Made by a program: the position numbers and the translations under genes. From Micromonospora avicenniae (GTDB taxonomy: Bacteria > Actinomycetota > Actinomycetes > Mycobacteriales > Micromonosporaceae), in assembly GCF_900156065.1 (NCBI RefSeq), contig NZ_FTNF01000002.1:372001-436000 (forward strand): a DNA stretch of 64,000 bases, in the 5' to 3' direction. Position 1 is the stretch's first letter. The number at the start of each line of letters is the position of its first letter. The notes beneath the pieces are model-generated. The model was not told where the DNA came from, ran no database searches, and worked only from the letters and a program-made list of their open reading frames with translations. Positions 16,359 through 24,785 of this stretch are shown here, in pieces.

Positions 16359-16497
16359 GAACGCCTCCTGACGGGCTGCGGCGGCCGGGCCGACCCAACG
16401 TCGCCACCCGACCACCATCGGTCACGCCAACGGTAGGCGCCGGGTACGACAGAACCGGACAACGAGCCCCGAACCCTCGCTGATCAACTCGACGTCA

Positions 16498-16541
16498 ATG
16501 AAGTCGGGGCATCAGCGGCGATGGCTTCACCCCGACTTCAT
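16498..16541. repeat. Long-stem intergenic palindrome
   Basis: ATGAAGTCGGGG (16498-16509) and CCCCGACTTCAT (16530-16541) form a perfect 12-bp stem around a 20-nt loop. It lies between two minus-strand genes, downstream of the NYN gene. It could serve as its terminator or be a dispersed intergenic repeat of the same kind as those near 57.3 and 60.3 kb. Confidence 0.55.
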
Positions 16542-16597
16542 GGAACCCGGGTGGATCACCAGAGCCGGCAGGTGCGCGGACAGCGAGGCCGGACCGC

Positions 16598-18076
16598 TCA
16601 GGAGCGGGCCAGGCGGCGCAGCAGCGAGTCGGCGCCGAGCGGGTACGCGCCGTGCCGGCGTACCCCGTCGGCGACCTCGCGGTCGGAGGAGATCACCACC
16701 ACCGGCCGGCCGGGCGGCTCGGCACGCACCAGACGCCGGATCAGGTCGTCCGCGGTCTCCCCCTTGCGGGAGAAGAGCACCCGCACGCCGCGCGGGGTGG
16801 GCGGCAGCCCGGGGATGCGCTCGGCGCCGTCGAAGACCACTGTCACCTCGTCGCCGGTCTGCGCGGCGATCCCCCCGAGCCCCGTGATGAGGCGCTTGCG
16901 CTGCTGCTCCAGCGACATCTCGCCGAAACCGCGTTTGGTGACGTTGTAGCCGTCCACCACGAGGTGCGCCCGAGGCAGGGCGAGCAGCTGGTCCAGCCGG
17001 GCCGGGTCGTCGGTGTCCCGGGCCCGCGTCGCGGCGCCGGCCGCGGTGCCGGGCTGGTCGGCGAACGCCTCGGCAACGAAGTCGGCCGGGAGGGTGTCGA
17101 CCGGATCGAGCGCCAGCTCGCGGCGCAGCCCGACCGAGGCCTGGCTGATCGTCTCCAGCAGCAGCCACAGCCGGGCGTCGTCGACCGAGCGTGCCTCCTT
17201 GGCGCTGGAGCGGGCCGCGCCGGCGACGGCCTCGGCCTCGGCCAGCCGGGCCCGGACCCGGCGCAGCTCCGCTTCGGAGTCGGCGGTCACCCGGGCCGCC
17301 CGGCCACGCTCGGTGGCGAGCAGCTCGTTGGCCCGCCGCTCCCGGGCCTGTGTCTCGCGGAGGGTACGGGCCAGCTGCCGGGCCTCCTCACGCTGCTGGC
17401 CGAGTTCCTCGCGGACCCGGGCCAACTCGTCTCGGAGCTTCTCCGCCTCGACCCGGGCCACCGCCCGGTCGTGCTCGGCCCGGGTGGCCCGCTGCTCCGC
17501 CTCGCGTACCAGCTCGGCGACGACCGCGCTGTCCGCCTCGGCGCGTACCGCCGCGCCGCTCGCCTCGATCAGGTCCCGCCAGCCGCGCGGCCGGGCCAGA
17601 TAGGCGAGGGCCGCCACCTCGACCGGGTCGGCAGCGGCCGGGGCGGTGCCCTCCACCACGGCGGCGCCGAGGTCGCCGGCGTCGGTCAGTACCCGGGCGC
17701 TCACCCGCTGCCGGAAGAGCGGGTCGGCGGTGAGCTGCGCGGCGATCGCCGGAGCGCCGAGCCGGGCCCGGCGGTTGGGCGCGAACTTGGCCACCCGGCG
17801 CAGCGGCACGGGCACCTCGTCGGCGGGGAGACCGGGCAGCACCGCGGCGGTGAGGGTCACGATCCGCTGTCGCACCGGCTCGGGCAGGACCGGCTCCGGC
17901 TCCGGGGCGGCGTCGCCTACCGGGCCGGCAGCGTCCGTGGCTGCCTCGACGCCGCCGTCGGCAGGGGTCACAGCCTCGTCCGATCCGGCCGGCCCGCCCA
18001 CCTCACCCGTGTCGCGCGCAGCGGCGGCCCGGCCCTCCGGCGGGAGGTGGTCGTCGTACGGCTCGGTGAGGGGCAT
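16598..18076 (-). CDS. NYN-domain (YacP/PIN-like) putative RNA-binding nuclease with coiled coil
   Basis: This 492-residue protein has a low-complexity acidic N-terminus (1-60) and a helical middle with a long Glu/Arg/Ala coiled coil (about 190-310). The C-terminal NYN domain (about 360-492) resembles YacP/Rae1 and PIN nucleases. The conserved acidic residues are visible: HLVVDGYNV, VTVVFDGAE, FSRKGETADDLI and VVISSDREVAD. It is probably a Mg-dependent ribonuclease or RNA-binding protein; the coiled coil may direct oligomerisation. It is transcribed divergently from the DEDDh-UvrC fusion gene. Upstream, GAGACT ends 6 nt before the ATG, a weak leaderless-type element. Confidence 0.88.
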   Translation of the reverse strand: MPLTEPYDDHLPPEGRAAAARDTGEVGGPAGSDEAVTPADGGVEAATDAAGPVGDAAPEPEPVLPEPVRQRIVTLTAAVLPGLPADEVPVPLRRVAKFAPNRRARLGAPAIAAQLTADPLFRQRVSARVLTDAGDLGAAVVEGTAPAAADPVEVAALAYLARPRGWRDLIEASGAAVRAEADSAVVAELVREAEQRATRAEHDRAVARVEAEKLRDELARVREELGQQREEARQLARTLRETQARERRANELLATERGRAARVTADSEAELRRVRARLAEAEAVAGAARSSAKEARSVDDARLWLLLETISQASVGLRRELALDPVDTLPADFVAEAFADQPGTAAGAATRARDTDDPARLDQLLALPRAHLVVDGYNVTKRGFGEMSLEQQRKRLITGLGGIAAQTGDEVTVVFDGAERIPGLPPTPRGVRVLFSRKGETADDLIRRLVRAEPPGRPVVVISSDREVADGVRRHGAYPLGADSLLRRLARS

Positions 18077-18190
18077 GTGGCAAGTCTCCCACCGCAGCCG
18101 GGCCCACCGCCCGGTGAGTGAGCCGATCTCTCATCCTAGCCTGGTGGTAACTGGTGGGGCTGCTGAGAACGGAGTGTCGGACCGGAACGT

Positions 18191-18196
18191 TACGGT
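18191..18196 (+). promoter_or_regulatory. -10 element TACGGT, leaderless promoter of the DEDDh-UvrC gene
   Basis: TACGGT ends 7 nt before ATG 18204, with no Shine-Dalgarno in the gap. GGAACG lies just upstream. A leaderless mRNA is likely. Confidence 0.5.
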
Positions 18197-18203
18197 GCCG
18201 CGG

Positions 18204-19961
18204 ATGGCACAACCGGAGTACGTCCAGCAGACGCTGGCGGGCCTCGACACCGCCCCTGGCGGCGGTATCGACCCGGCCCTGCCGCTCTACGCGACCACCT
18301 TCGTGGTGGTCGACCTGGAGACCACCGGCGGTGCTCCCGACGGGGGTGGGATCACCGAGATCGGCGCGGTCAAGGTGCGCGGCGGCGAGGAACTGGGCGT
18401 GCTCGCCACCCTGGTCAACCCGGGGCATCCGATCCCACCGTTCATCACCGTGCTGACCGGTATCACCCAGGCCATGGTGGTGCCGGCACCGCCGATCGAG
18501 CAGGTACTGCCGAGTTTCCTGGAGTTCATCGCCGACGCCGTGCTGGTCGCGCACAACGCGCCGTACGACGTCGGCTTCCTGAAGGCCGCCTGCGCCCGGC
18601 ACGGCTACCGCTGGCCCAACCCCCGGGTGCTGGACACGGCCGCGCTGGCCCGCCGCGTGCTGACCCGCGACGAGGTGCCCAACCGCAAGCTCGGCACCCT
18701 CGCCGCATACTTCCGCACCGCCACCCCGCCGAGTCACCGTGCCCTGGACGACGCCAAGGCGACCGTCGACGTGCTGCACGCGCTGATCGGCCGGCTCGGC
18801 GGGCACCGGGTGGAGACCGTCGGCGACGCGATCGAGTTCGCCAAGGCGGTCACGCCCACCCAGCGCCGGAAGCGGCACCTGGCCGAGGGGCTGCCGAAGG
18901 CGCCGGGCGTGTACATCTTCCGCGCCGCCGACGACCGGCCGCTCTACGTCGGCACCTCCGGTGACATCGCCACCCGGGTTCGCAGCTACTTCACCGCGGC
19001 GGAGAAGCGGGCCCGGATCTCGGAGATGCTCGCCGCCGCCGAGCGGGTCGAGGCGGTCGAGTGCGCGCACTCGCTGGAGGCGGAGGTCCGGGAGCTGCGG
19101 CTGATCGCCGCGCACGCCCCGCCGTACAACCGCCGGTCGAAGTATCCGGAACGGATGCTCTGGCTCAAGCTCACCGACGAGCACTACCCGCGGCTGTCGG
19201 TGGTTCGCGAGCTCGCCCCCACCGACCGGGCCTACCTCGGGCCGTTCACCTCCCGGCGTACCGCCGAGCTGGCCGCCGCCGGCTTCTACGACGCGGTGCC
19301 GTTGCGCCAGTGCACCCACCGGCTCTCGCTGCGCACCGTCACGCCGGCCTGCGCCCTGGCCGAACTGGGTCGCTGCCCGGCGCCGTGCGAGCACCGGATC
19401 AGCCCCGAGGCGTACGACGAGGACGCGGCCGCCCCGTTCCGCGCGGCGACCGCCGACGACCCGCAGGTGGTGGTGGACGCCCTGCTGGCCCGCATCGAGA
19501 CGCTCTCCCACGACCAGCGCTACGAGGAGGCCGCGGTGGTCCGCGCGCGGCTGGTGGCACTGTTGCGCGCGGCGGTGCGGATGCAACGGCTGGCCGCGCT
19601 CACCGGCATCGCCGAGCTGGCCGCGGCCCGTCCCGCCGCCGGCGGCGGCTGGGAACTGGCGCTGGTCCGGCACGGCCGGTTGGCCGGTGCCGGAGTGTCC
19701 CCGCCAGGCGTCCATCCACGACCGACGCTGGCCGCGATCCGCGCCACCGCCGAGACGGTTCTGCCCGGTCACGGGCCGGTCCCACGCGCCTCCGCGGAGG
19801 AGTCCGAACGGATCCTGTCCTGGTTGGAACGGCCGGAGACCCGGTTGGTCGAGATGTCCTCCGGATGGTCGTCCCCGGTACGTGGCGCGGCACGGTTCCG
19901 CGACCTCCTGGCCAAGGCGGAAGCCGCTGCGGCCCATCAACTCTCGACCGAACGCTCATGA
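18204..19961 (+). CDS. DEDDh 3'-5' exonuclease fused to a UvrC/Cho-like GIY-YIG nuclease
   Basis: This is a 585-residue two-nuclease fusion. Residues ~30-190 are a DnaQ-type exonuclease with FVVVDLETTG (Asp, Glu), HNAPYDVGFL (Asp) and SHRALDDA (His-Asp), the complete DEDDh set. Residues ~235-315 are a GIY-YIG domain: GVYIF, LYVGTS, an Arg before SYF, and the catalytic Glu-rich helix AHSLEAEVRELRLI. The rest resembles the UvrC middle, including a UVR-like segment (LSHDQRYEEAAVVRARL), but the C-terminal endonuclease and HhH domains of UvrC are absent, as in Cho. It probably acts in DNA repair. The same fusion sits beside pimB in M. tuberculosis (Rv2191, from memory). Start ATG 18204 fits the leaderless -10. 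Confidence 0.92.
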   Translation: MAQPEYVQQTLAGLDTAPGGGIDPALPLYATTFVVVDLETTGGAPDGGGITEIGAVKVRGGEELGVLATLVNPGHPIPPFITVLTGITQAMVVPAPPIEQVLPSFLEFIADAVLVAHNAPYDVGFLKAACARHGYRWPNPRVLDTAALARRVLTRDEVPNRKLGTLAAYFRTATPPSHRALDDAKATVDVLHALIGRLGGHRVETVGDAIEFAKAVTPTQRRKRHLAEGLPKAPGVYIFRAADDRPLYVGTSGDIATRVRSYFTAAEKRARISEMLAAAERVEAVECAHSLEAEVRELRLIAAHAPPYNRRSKYPERMLWLKLTDEHYPRLSVVRELAPTDRAYLGPFTSRRTAELAAAGFYDAVPLRQCTHRLSLRTVTPACALAELGRCPAPCEHRISPEAYDEDAAAPFRAATADDPQVVVDALLARIETLSHDQRYEEAAVVRARLVALLRAAVRMQRLAALTGIAELAAARPAAGGGWELALVRHGRLAGAGVSPPGVHPRPTLAAIRATAETVLPGHGPVPRASAEESERILSWLERPETRLVEMSSGWSSPVRGAARFRDLLAKAEAAAAHQLSTERS

Positions 19962-20091
19962 CCAACTGACCGATCGGACTACGTCTACTCCCTTAGTCTG
20001 TTAGAGAAGTGCATTCCTGCCCGATTCGTGGGCCTGCTCCCGGTTGCCGGTCGCCCGGCGGCCGCGGGGCCGGGGTGAGGAGGTGTCCCTC

Positions 20092-21879
20092 GTGGACGTC
20101 GACGCCGGACACGGCGCCGCCCTGGGGGGCGCGCTTCCCACCCGACCAGGTGACCTGCCACTGACCCGCCGACTCCGGTCGCTGCTCAACTGGCCGACCA
20201 CCGAGTCCGACCCGGTCAGCCAACTGGTACGCGCACACCGTGCCATCCACGCCGGCGCCGACCCCGCGGTGCTGCGCCGGGCGTACGCGATCGCGGAGAC
20301 CATGCACCGTGGCCAGTTCCGTAAGAGCGGCGAGCCGTACATCACCCACCCGCTCGCGGTCGCCCAGATCTGCGCCGACCTCGGGATGGACACCACCACC
20401 CTGGTCGCCGCGCTGCTGCACGACACGGTCGAGGACACCCGCTACACGCTCCAGGCCCTCTCCGACGACTTCGGGGCGGAGGTGGCGCACCTGGTCGACG
20501 GGGTCACCAAGTTCGACAAGGCCTTCTACGGCAAGGCCGCCGAGGCCGAGACGATCCGCAAAATGATCATCGCGGCCGGCCGGGACGTCCGGGTCCTGAT
20601 CATCAAGCTGGCCGACCGGCTGCACAACATGCGTACCCTCGGCGTCCGATCGGCCGCCTCCCGGGAGCGGATCGCCCGCAAGACCGAGGAGGTGCTCGTC
20701 CCGCTCTGCGACCGGCTCGGCATCCAGACGCTGAAGCGGGAGCTGGACGACGTGGTGCTGCTGCACCTGCACCCCGAGGAGCACGCCCGCCTCGCCCGGC
20801 ACGTGCACGACCGACCCGGCTGGGACGCGTACCTCGCCCAGGTGGTCTCGCAGGTCAAGGTCGCGCTGCGCCGCAGCCGCGTCGACGCCGAGGTGGCTCC
20901 CCGGCCACGGCACCTCTACTCGATCTGGAAGGACACGGTCGCCGGCGATCACAACGCCCCGTACGACCTGCCGCGCATCGCCGTGGTGGTCGACGGCCCC
21001 CCGACCGACTGCTACGCGGCGCTCGGCGCCGTCCACGGGCTCTGGCGTCCGATGCCGGGCCGGTTCAAGGACTACATCGCCTCGCCCAAGAACAACCTCT
21101 ACCGCTCTCTGCACACCAGCGTGTGCGGGCCGCGGGACCGCACGGTCGAGGTACTCATCCGCACCGAGGAGATGCACCGCTCGGCCGAGTACGGCATCGC
21201 CGCCGAGTACCGCTTCCCGCGCACCGGCGGCGGCACGGGCGGCGCCGAACAGCTCGCCTGGCTGCACCGGGTGCTCGACTGGGAGCAGGACGCCGCCGAC
21301 CCGGCCCAGTTCCTCGAGTCGCTGCGTTGCGACCTGGCCGAGCGGCAGATCGAGGTCTTCTCCGAAGGGCGGCAGGTCGTGCTGCCGGCCGGCGCCACAC
21401 CGGTCGACCTCGCGTACGAACTCGGCACCGACCGGGGTGACCACTGCCTGGCCGCCCGGGTCAACGGGAGGCTCGCCCCGCTCTCCTCCGAGCTGGAAGA
21501 GGGCGACGTCGTCGAGATCTTCACCGAGAACGACGCTGACAACGGCTTCGAGGCGGAGGTCGCGCCGCGCGGCCCTCGCCGGGAGTGGCTCAGCTTCGTG
21601 AAGTCCCCGCACGCGCAGATGCAGATCAACCGCTGGTTCGCCGAACACACCGAACCGGGCATCTCGATCAACGACAAGGTACGCCTCGGCCGGGCCACCC
21701 TCGGACTCACGCTCCGCCAGCACAACCGAGGGCTGGCGAGCGACCTGCCGCTGCTGCGCCTTGCCGAGGAACTCGGGTACCCCGACCTGGAGACTCTGCT
21801 GGTCGCGGTCTTCGACCGGGTGATCGAGCCGAACGAGGTGGTCCGCCAGCTCATCGACCTCGTCGACCACCGCCAGTGA
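20092..21879 (+). CDS. Short RelA/SpoT homologue: HD (p)ppGpp hydrolase, divergent synthetase, TGS, no ACT
   Basis: This protein has ~595 residues versus about 740-850 for full Rel. The HD hydrolase is intact: GEPYITHP, LLHDTVEDT and LADRLHNMRTL carry the metal and catalytic residues. The synthetase domain is recognisable (RFKDYIASPK, LYRSLHTSV, VEVLIRT) but altered. The substrate-binding RPKH reads RPRH, and the DLVGVR strand is shortened to YDLPRIAVVV. A TGS domain (VFSEGRQVVLPAGATPVDLAYELGT) follows, but the zinc-finger and ACT domains are missing. It could be a hydrolase or a paralogue modulating the stringent response. The start is GTG 20092 with GAGGAGG 8 nt upstream; GTG 20083 is an alternative. 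Confidence 0.85.
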   Translation: MDVDAGHGAALGGALPTRPGDLPLTRRLRSLLNWPTTESDPVSQLVRAHRAIHAGADPAVLRRAYAIAETMHRGQFRKSGEPYITHPLAVAQICADLGMDTTTLVAALLHDTVEDTRYTLQALSDDFGAEVAHLVDGVTKFDKAFYGKAAEAETIRKMIIAAGRDVRVLIIKLADRLHNMRTLGVRSAASRERIARKTEEVLVPLCDRLGIQTLKRELDDVVLLHLHPEEHARLARHVHDRPGWDAYLAQVVSQVKVALRRSRVDAEVAPRPRHLYSIWKDTVAGDHNAPYDLPRIAVVVDGPPTDCYAALGAVHGLWRPMPGRFKDYIASPKNNLYRSLHTSVCGPRDRTVEVLIRTEEMHRSAEYGIAAEYRFPRTGGGTGGAEQLAWLHRVLDWEQDAADPAQFLESLRCDLAERQIEVFSEGRQVVLPAGATPVDLAYELGTDRGDHCLAARVNGRLAPLSSELEEGDVVEIFTENDADNGFEAEVAPRGPRREWLSFVKSPHAQMQINRWFAEHTEPGISINDKVRLGRATLGLTLRQHNRGLASDLPLLRLAEELGYPDLETLLVAVFDRVIEPNEVVRQLIDLVDHRQ

Positions 21880-21919
21880 CCAGTAGCCCCCGCCGGGCAC
21901 GAGCCGCATTCGTGACCAT

Positions 21920-21925
21920 TAGCCT
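21920..21925 (+). promoter_or_regulatory. -10 element TAGCCT, leaderless promoter of the NUDIX gene
   Basis: TAGCCT ends exactly 6 nt before ATG 21932. The intervening GGTGTC is not an RBS. It is identical in sequence and spacing to the element before the SRPBCC gene. Confidence 0.6.
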
Positions 21926-21931
21926 GGTGTC

Positions 21932-22474
21932 ATGATCCCCCGCTCGCGCGCCACCGGCAGGGCCATCGGCTATCAGGTCTTCTACCGGCTGCCGCTGCCG
22001 CTACGCCGTCGACTGGTCCGGCTGGCTGTGCCGAAGTACATCGTCGGCGCGGTCACCCTGGTTCGCGACGCCGAAGCCGAGGGAGCGGGACGCCTGCTCC
22101 TGCTCCGCCAGCCGCCCGGCAAGGGCTGGACGCTGCCCGCCGGACTGCTGCAACGGCGTGAGGCCCCGGTGGTGGGCGCGGCCCGCGAGCTGTACGAGGA
22201 GTCCGGCATCCGGCTCTCCCCCGCCCAGCTCAGTCCGGCCGTACCCAACGCGGTCGTACACGCCAAGGGCTGGGTGGACGTCGTCTTCACCGCGGAGGTG
22301 CCGGCGTCCACCACCGAACTGAAGGTCGACGGGGCCGAGGTCTTCGAGGCCGCCTGGCATCCGCTGGACGACCTGCCCCAGCTCAGCTGGGCGACCGCCC
22401 GCCTGCTCGCGCACTACGGCATCGGCCCCCTGGTGGGGCAGTTCCCGCCGCCCGTACCCGACACGAAGGTGTGA
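21932..22474 (+). CDS. NUDIX hydrolase
   Basis: This 180-residue Mg-dependent pyrophosphohydrolase acts on nucleoside-diphosphate derivatives. A perfect Nudix box is present: G-x5-E-x7-R-E-L-Y-E-E-S-G-I from GLLQRRE through ELYEESGI (about residues 70-92). Outside the box no substrate-specific motif is recognised. The start is fixed by a leaderless -10 element. Its stop overlaps the start of the next gene (GTGA), a sugar nucleotidyltransferase, so the two are translated as a pair. A role in nucleotide-sugar turnover is possible. Confidence 0.9.
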   Translation: MIPRSRATGRAIGYQVFYRLPLPLRRRLVRLAVPKYIVGAVTLVRDAEAEGAGRLLLLRQPPGKGWTLPAGLLQRREAPVVGAARELYEESGIRLSPAQLSPAVPNAVVHAKGWVDVVFTAEVPASTTELKVDGAEVFEAAWHPLDDLPQLSWATARLLAHYGIGPLVGQFPPPVPDTKV

Positions 22475-23349
22475 GCGTGGTGCCGGCCGGCGTGGACGAC
22501 CTCTGTGCGGTGGTGCTCGCCGCCGGTGAGGGGACCCGGCTACGGCCGCTCACCGAGCGGCTGCCCAAGGCGCTCTGCCCGGTCGGAAACGTGCCGCTGC
22601 TGGACCGGACGCTCGCCCGGCTCGCCGGACTCGGTCCGTCCGGGCCGCCCCGGGTCGCGGTCAACGCCTGTTACCTGGCCGACCAGGTGGTCGAGCACGT
22701 CGGGAACCGCGCCCACCTCTCGGTCGAGCCGGGTGACCCGCTCGGCACCGCAGGCGGGGTCGCGAAGCTGAAGGACTGGATCGCCGGGCGGCCGGTGCTG
22801 GTCGGCAACGCGGACGCGTACCTCGCCGACCCGGCCGCCGACCCCGGACCGGACATCGCGGCGCTGCTCGCCGGCTGGGATGGGAACGAGGTACGGCTGC
22901 TGGGTCAGCCGGCCGCCGATCCCGGCGCACCCGGGACGTTCGCCGGGTACGCGTTCACCGGGTTCTCGCTGCTGCCCTGGCGGTTCGTCCGCGACCTGCC
23001 GGTCGAATTCGGTGACCTGGTACGCGCCGTGTGGCGGCCGGCCGAGGCGGCGGGCGCGCTACGGGTGGTCCCCTACCGCGGCACCTTCTACGACACCGGC
23101 ACCCCGGCCGACTACCTCGCGGCCAACCTGCACGCGGCCGGCGGTGGCACCCTGGTCGACCCTTCCGCCACGGTCACCGGGCCCTGCCGGGAGGCGGTGG
23201 TCGGGGCGGGCGCCGTGGTACACGGCGAGGTCGTCCGATCGGTGGTCTGGCCCGGCGCGACGGTGCGGGCCGGGGAGCGGCTGCACGAGGTCGTCCGGGC
23301 CGGTGACGACCTGACCGTACCGGCCGGCCGGGCATCCGCCAGGATCTAG
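22471..23349 (+). CDS. Sugar-phosphate nucleotidyltransferase (GT-A fold, MobA/RmlA-like)
   Basis: This 292-residue nucleotidyltransferase has the N-terminal signature AVVLAAGEGTRLRPLTERLP and PKALCPVGNVPLLD, the NTP-binding loop and Lys of NDP-sugar pyrophosphorylases. VGNADAYLAD supplies the metal-binding Asp. After residue ~215 there are short left-handed-helix-like repeats (GPCREAVVGAGAVVHGEVV, VVWPGATVRAGERL), as in GDP-mannose or glucose-1-phosphate pyrophosphorylases. The product sugar nucleotide is unknown; GDP-mannose for PIM synthesis is only a guess. The start GTG 22471 overlaps the NUDIX stop by 4 nt. Confidence 0.88.
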   Translation: MSVVPAGVDDLCAVVLAAGEGTRLRPLTERLPKALCPVGNVPLLDRTLARLAGLGPSGPPRVAVNACYLADQVVEHVGNRAHLSVEPGDPLGTAGGVAKLKDWIAGRPVLVGNADAYLADPAADPGPDIAALLAGWDGNEVRLLGQPAADPGAPGTFAGYAFTGFSLLPWRFVRDLPVEFGDLVRAVWRPAEAAGALRVVPYRGTFYDTGTPADYLAANLHAAGGGTLVDPSATVTGPCREAVVGAGAVVHGEVVRSVVWPGATVRAGERLHEVVRAGDDLTVPAGRASARI

Positions 23350-23421
23350 GGCGCCTGCCTCGACGCCGTCCGGCGTCGCCCCGGCCCGGCCCAGCCGGGC
23401 GTGGTCTGATTGGACAGGCCC

Positions 23422-23427
23422 TAGAGT
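23422..23427 (+). promoter_or_regulatory. Predicted -10 element TAGAGT of the Lrp/AsnC-like gene
   Basis: TAGAGT is followed about 7 nt later by a purine-rich stretch and, at 23461, by the GTG start with GGAG upstream, which would give a leader of roughly 27 nt. No good -35 is seen. Confidence 0.3.
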
Positions 23428-23460
23428 GAGCGACGACGTCGACGAACGGAGAACCTTCCC

Positions 23461-23748
23461 GTGATCACCGCGATCGTGCTGATCGACTGCGCCACCGACT
23501 CCATTCCCGAGGTGGCCGAGACCCTGGCCAACCTTCCCGGCGTCAGCGAGGTCTACTCGGTCGCCGGTCACGTCGACCTGATCGCCGTGGTCCGCGTACG
23601 CGAGTTCGACCAGATCGCCGAGGTGATCGCGGGCAGCATCTCGAAGGTGCCGGGGGTGAGCAACACCGAGTCGCACATCGCGTTCCGGGCGTACTCCCAG
23701 CACGATCTCGAGGAGGCGTTCGCGATCGGTCTGGCCAACGCCGACTGA
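23461..23748 (+). CDS. Stand-alone Lrp/AsnC ligand-binding (RAM) domain protein
   Basis: This 95-residue protein consists only of the effector-binding alpha/beta domain of Lrp/AsnC regulators, without a DNA-binding HTH. The pattern is ITAIVLIDC, VAETLANLPGVSEVYSVAGHVDLIAVVRV and VPGVSNTESHIAFRAYS. Such domains oligomerise and bind amino acids. Without an HTH it may modulate a partner or act as a small sensor. A similar gene lies near trpD and the cytochrome genes in Streptomyces (from memory), and trpD is 7 kb away here. Start GTG 23461 has GGAG about 10 nt upstream. Confidence 0.88.
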   Translation: MITAIVLIDCATDSIPEVAETLANLPGVSEVYSVAGHVDLIAVVRVREFDQIAEVIAGSISKVPGVSNTESHIAFRAYSQHDLEEAFAIGLANAD

Positions 23749-23833
23749 CCGCCCCGCCTTCACCGGCCGCCACGGCCCGGCCGGCCGTGGCCGGCGTGCC
23801 GGGTCCGTCACGGGCGACTGAGGGTGGACGAGC

Positions 23834-23867
23834 AACGGCCGGCCCATCGGACGATGGACCGGCCGTT
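23834..23867. terminator. Bidirectional hairpin between the Lrp-like and DUF4142 genes
   Basis: AACGGCCGG...CCATCG pairs with CGATGG...CCGGCCGTT in a 15-16 bp stem with one mismatch and a very short loop. It lies between two convergent stop codons, so it can terminate both transcripts. A smaller hairpin (CCACGGCC / GGCCGTGG) lies at 23770-23790. Confidence 0.55.
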
Positions 23868-23881
23868 CGTGCTTCCCGAGG

Positions 23882-24574
23882 TCAGCTCACGCCCGGAGCC
23901 GGAGTCTCGGTGGTGCCGCCGCCCGGAGCGGGCGACTCGGTCTCGGTACCGCCCGGAGCCGGCGACTCGGTCTCCGTGCCGCCCGGAGCCGGCGACTCGG
24001 TCTCCGTGCCGCTGGGGCTCGGCGTACCGGAGGCGCTGGCCTGCGGGACCGGGATACCCAGCTGCTGAGCCAGCTGGACCAGCTCGTCATAGTGCGTCTG
24101 GAGGGCCGGCAGCGCGGTCTGCGCCAGTTGGATCACCGACTGCTCGGAGCCCTGCGAGATCTCCGTCTGGGTGGCCTGGATGGCCTGCAGGTGGCCGGCC
24201 AGCTGTGCGGTCACCCACTCCTTGTCGAAGTTCTTGCCGCTGGCGTTGTTCAGCCGGTCGATCACGGCCTGCTGGTCAGCGGTGGGCCCCTTGGGCAGCT
24301 GCACGTTGAGCTGGGAGGCGGTCTGCTGCACCGTCTGGTCCAGCTGCGTGTGGTCGGTCACGAACATCTTGCCCAGGTCCTTGACCCGCTGGTTCTGGCC
24401 CTTCTGCTGGGCCAGTTCACCCGTGGTGATCTCGAACAGGTTGACCTGGTGGATCGCCTGCAGGTACTGGGTGTCCTGCTCCGACGGTTGTGCCTTGGCC
24501 TGCGCTGCGGCGGCCGGCGCGACACCGACCAGCACCAGCGCGGCCAGCAGGCCGAGACGTTTGATACCCAACAT
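23882..24574 (-). CDS. Secreted DUF4142 protein with C-terminal Thr/Pro/Glu decapeptide repeats
   Basis: This 230-residue protein begins with a clear signal peptide (MLGIKRLGLLAALVLVGVAP then AAAAQA, cleavage near residue 26). A DUF4142 helical bundle follows (about 30-180), a ferritin-like domain of periplasmic or secreted proteins: DTQYLQAIHQVNLFEI, GQNQRVKDLGKMFVTDHT, YDELVQLAQQLG. The tail is a tandem repeat of GTETESPAPG (three exact copies plus degenerate ends), probably an extended wall-spanning or glycosylated linker. The start is ATG 24574 with GGAGGAAGC upstream. The function of DUF4142 is unknown; it is often linked to envelope stress. Confidence 0.85.
   Translation of the reverse strand: MLGIKRLGLLAALVLVGVAPAAAAQAKAQPSEQDTQYLQAIHQVNLFEITTGELAQQKGQNQRVKDLGKMFVTDHTQLDQTVQQTASQLNVQLPKGPTADQQAVIDRLNNASGKNFDKEWVTAQLAGHLQAIQATQTEISQGSEQSVIQLAQTALPALQTHYDELVQLAQQLGIPVPQASASGTPSPSGTETESPAPGGTETESPAPGGTETESPAPGGGTTETPAPGVS
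23891..24010. repeat. Four 30-bp tandem repeats within the DUF4142 gene
   Basis: Three nearly identical 30-bp units (23921-23950, 23951-23980, 23981-24010) and one degenerate unit (23891-23920) encode the decapeptide GTETESPAPG on the minus strand. Copy number may vary between strains. Confidence 0.85.
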
Positions 24575-24732
24575 GCTTCCTCCCCGTGAGACGTTGGACC
24601 GCACGGATACCCGGCTCACCGGGGTTATTCCTGCGATCCCCGCGCGCGAGGGGACGGCCCGGTCGGGTGCCGGCGTCCGCTCTGCGCCGACTCAGCCCGC
24701 TTCCGGCCGGGGCGGCGCGGGGCACAAACGGG

Positions 24733-24770
24733 ACGTGGCGCCCACCGGAGTGATCCGGTGGACGCCACGT
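24733..24770 (-). terminator. Hairpin downstream of qcrB
   Basis: ACGTGGCGCCCACCGG and CCGGTGGACGCCACGT form a 16-bp stem with one mismatch and a 6-nt loop. It starts 16 bp beyond the qcrB stop and probably ends the ctaE-qcrCAB transcript. Confidence 0.6.
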
Positions 24771-24785
24771 CCAGGTGGGTCGAGG

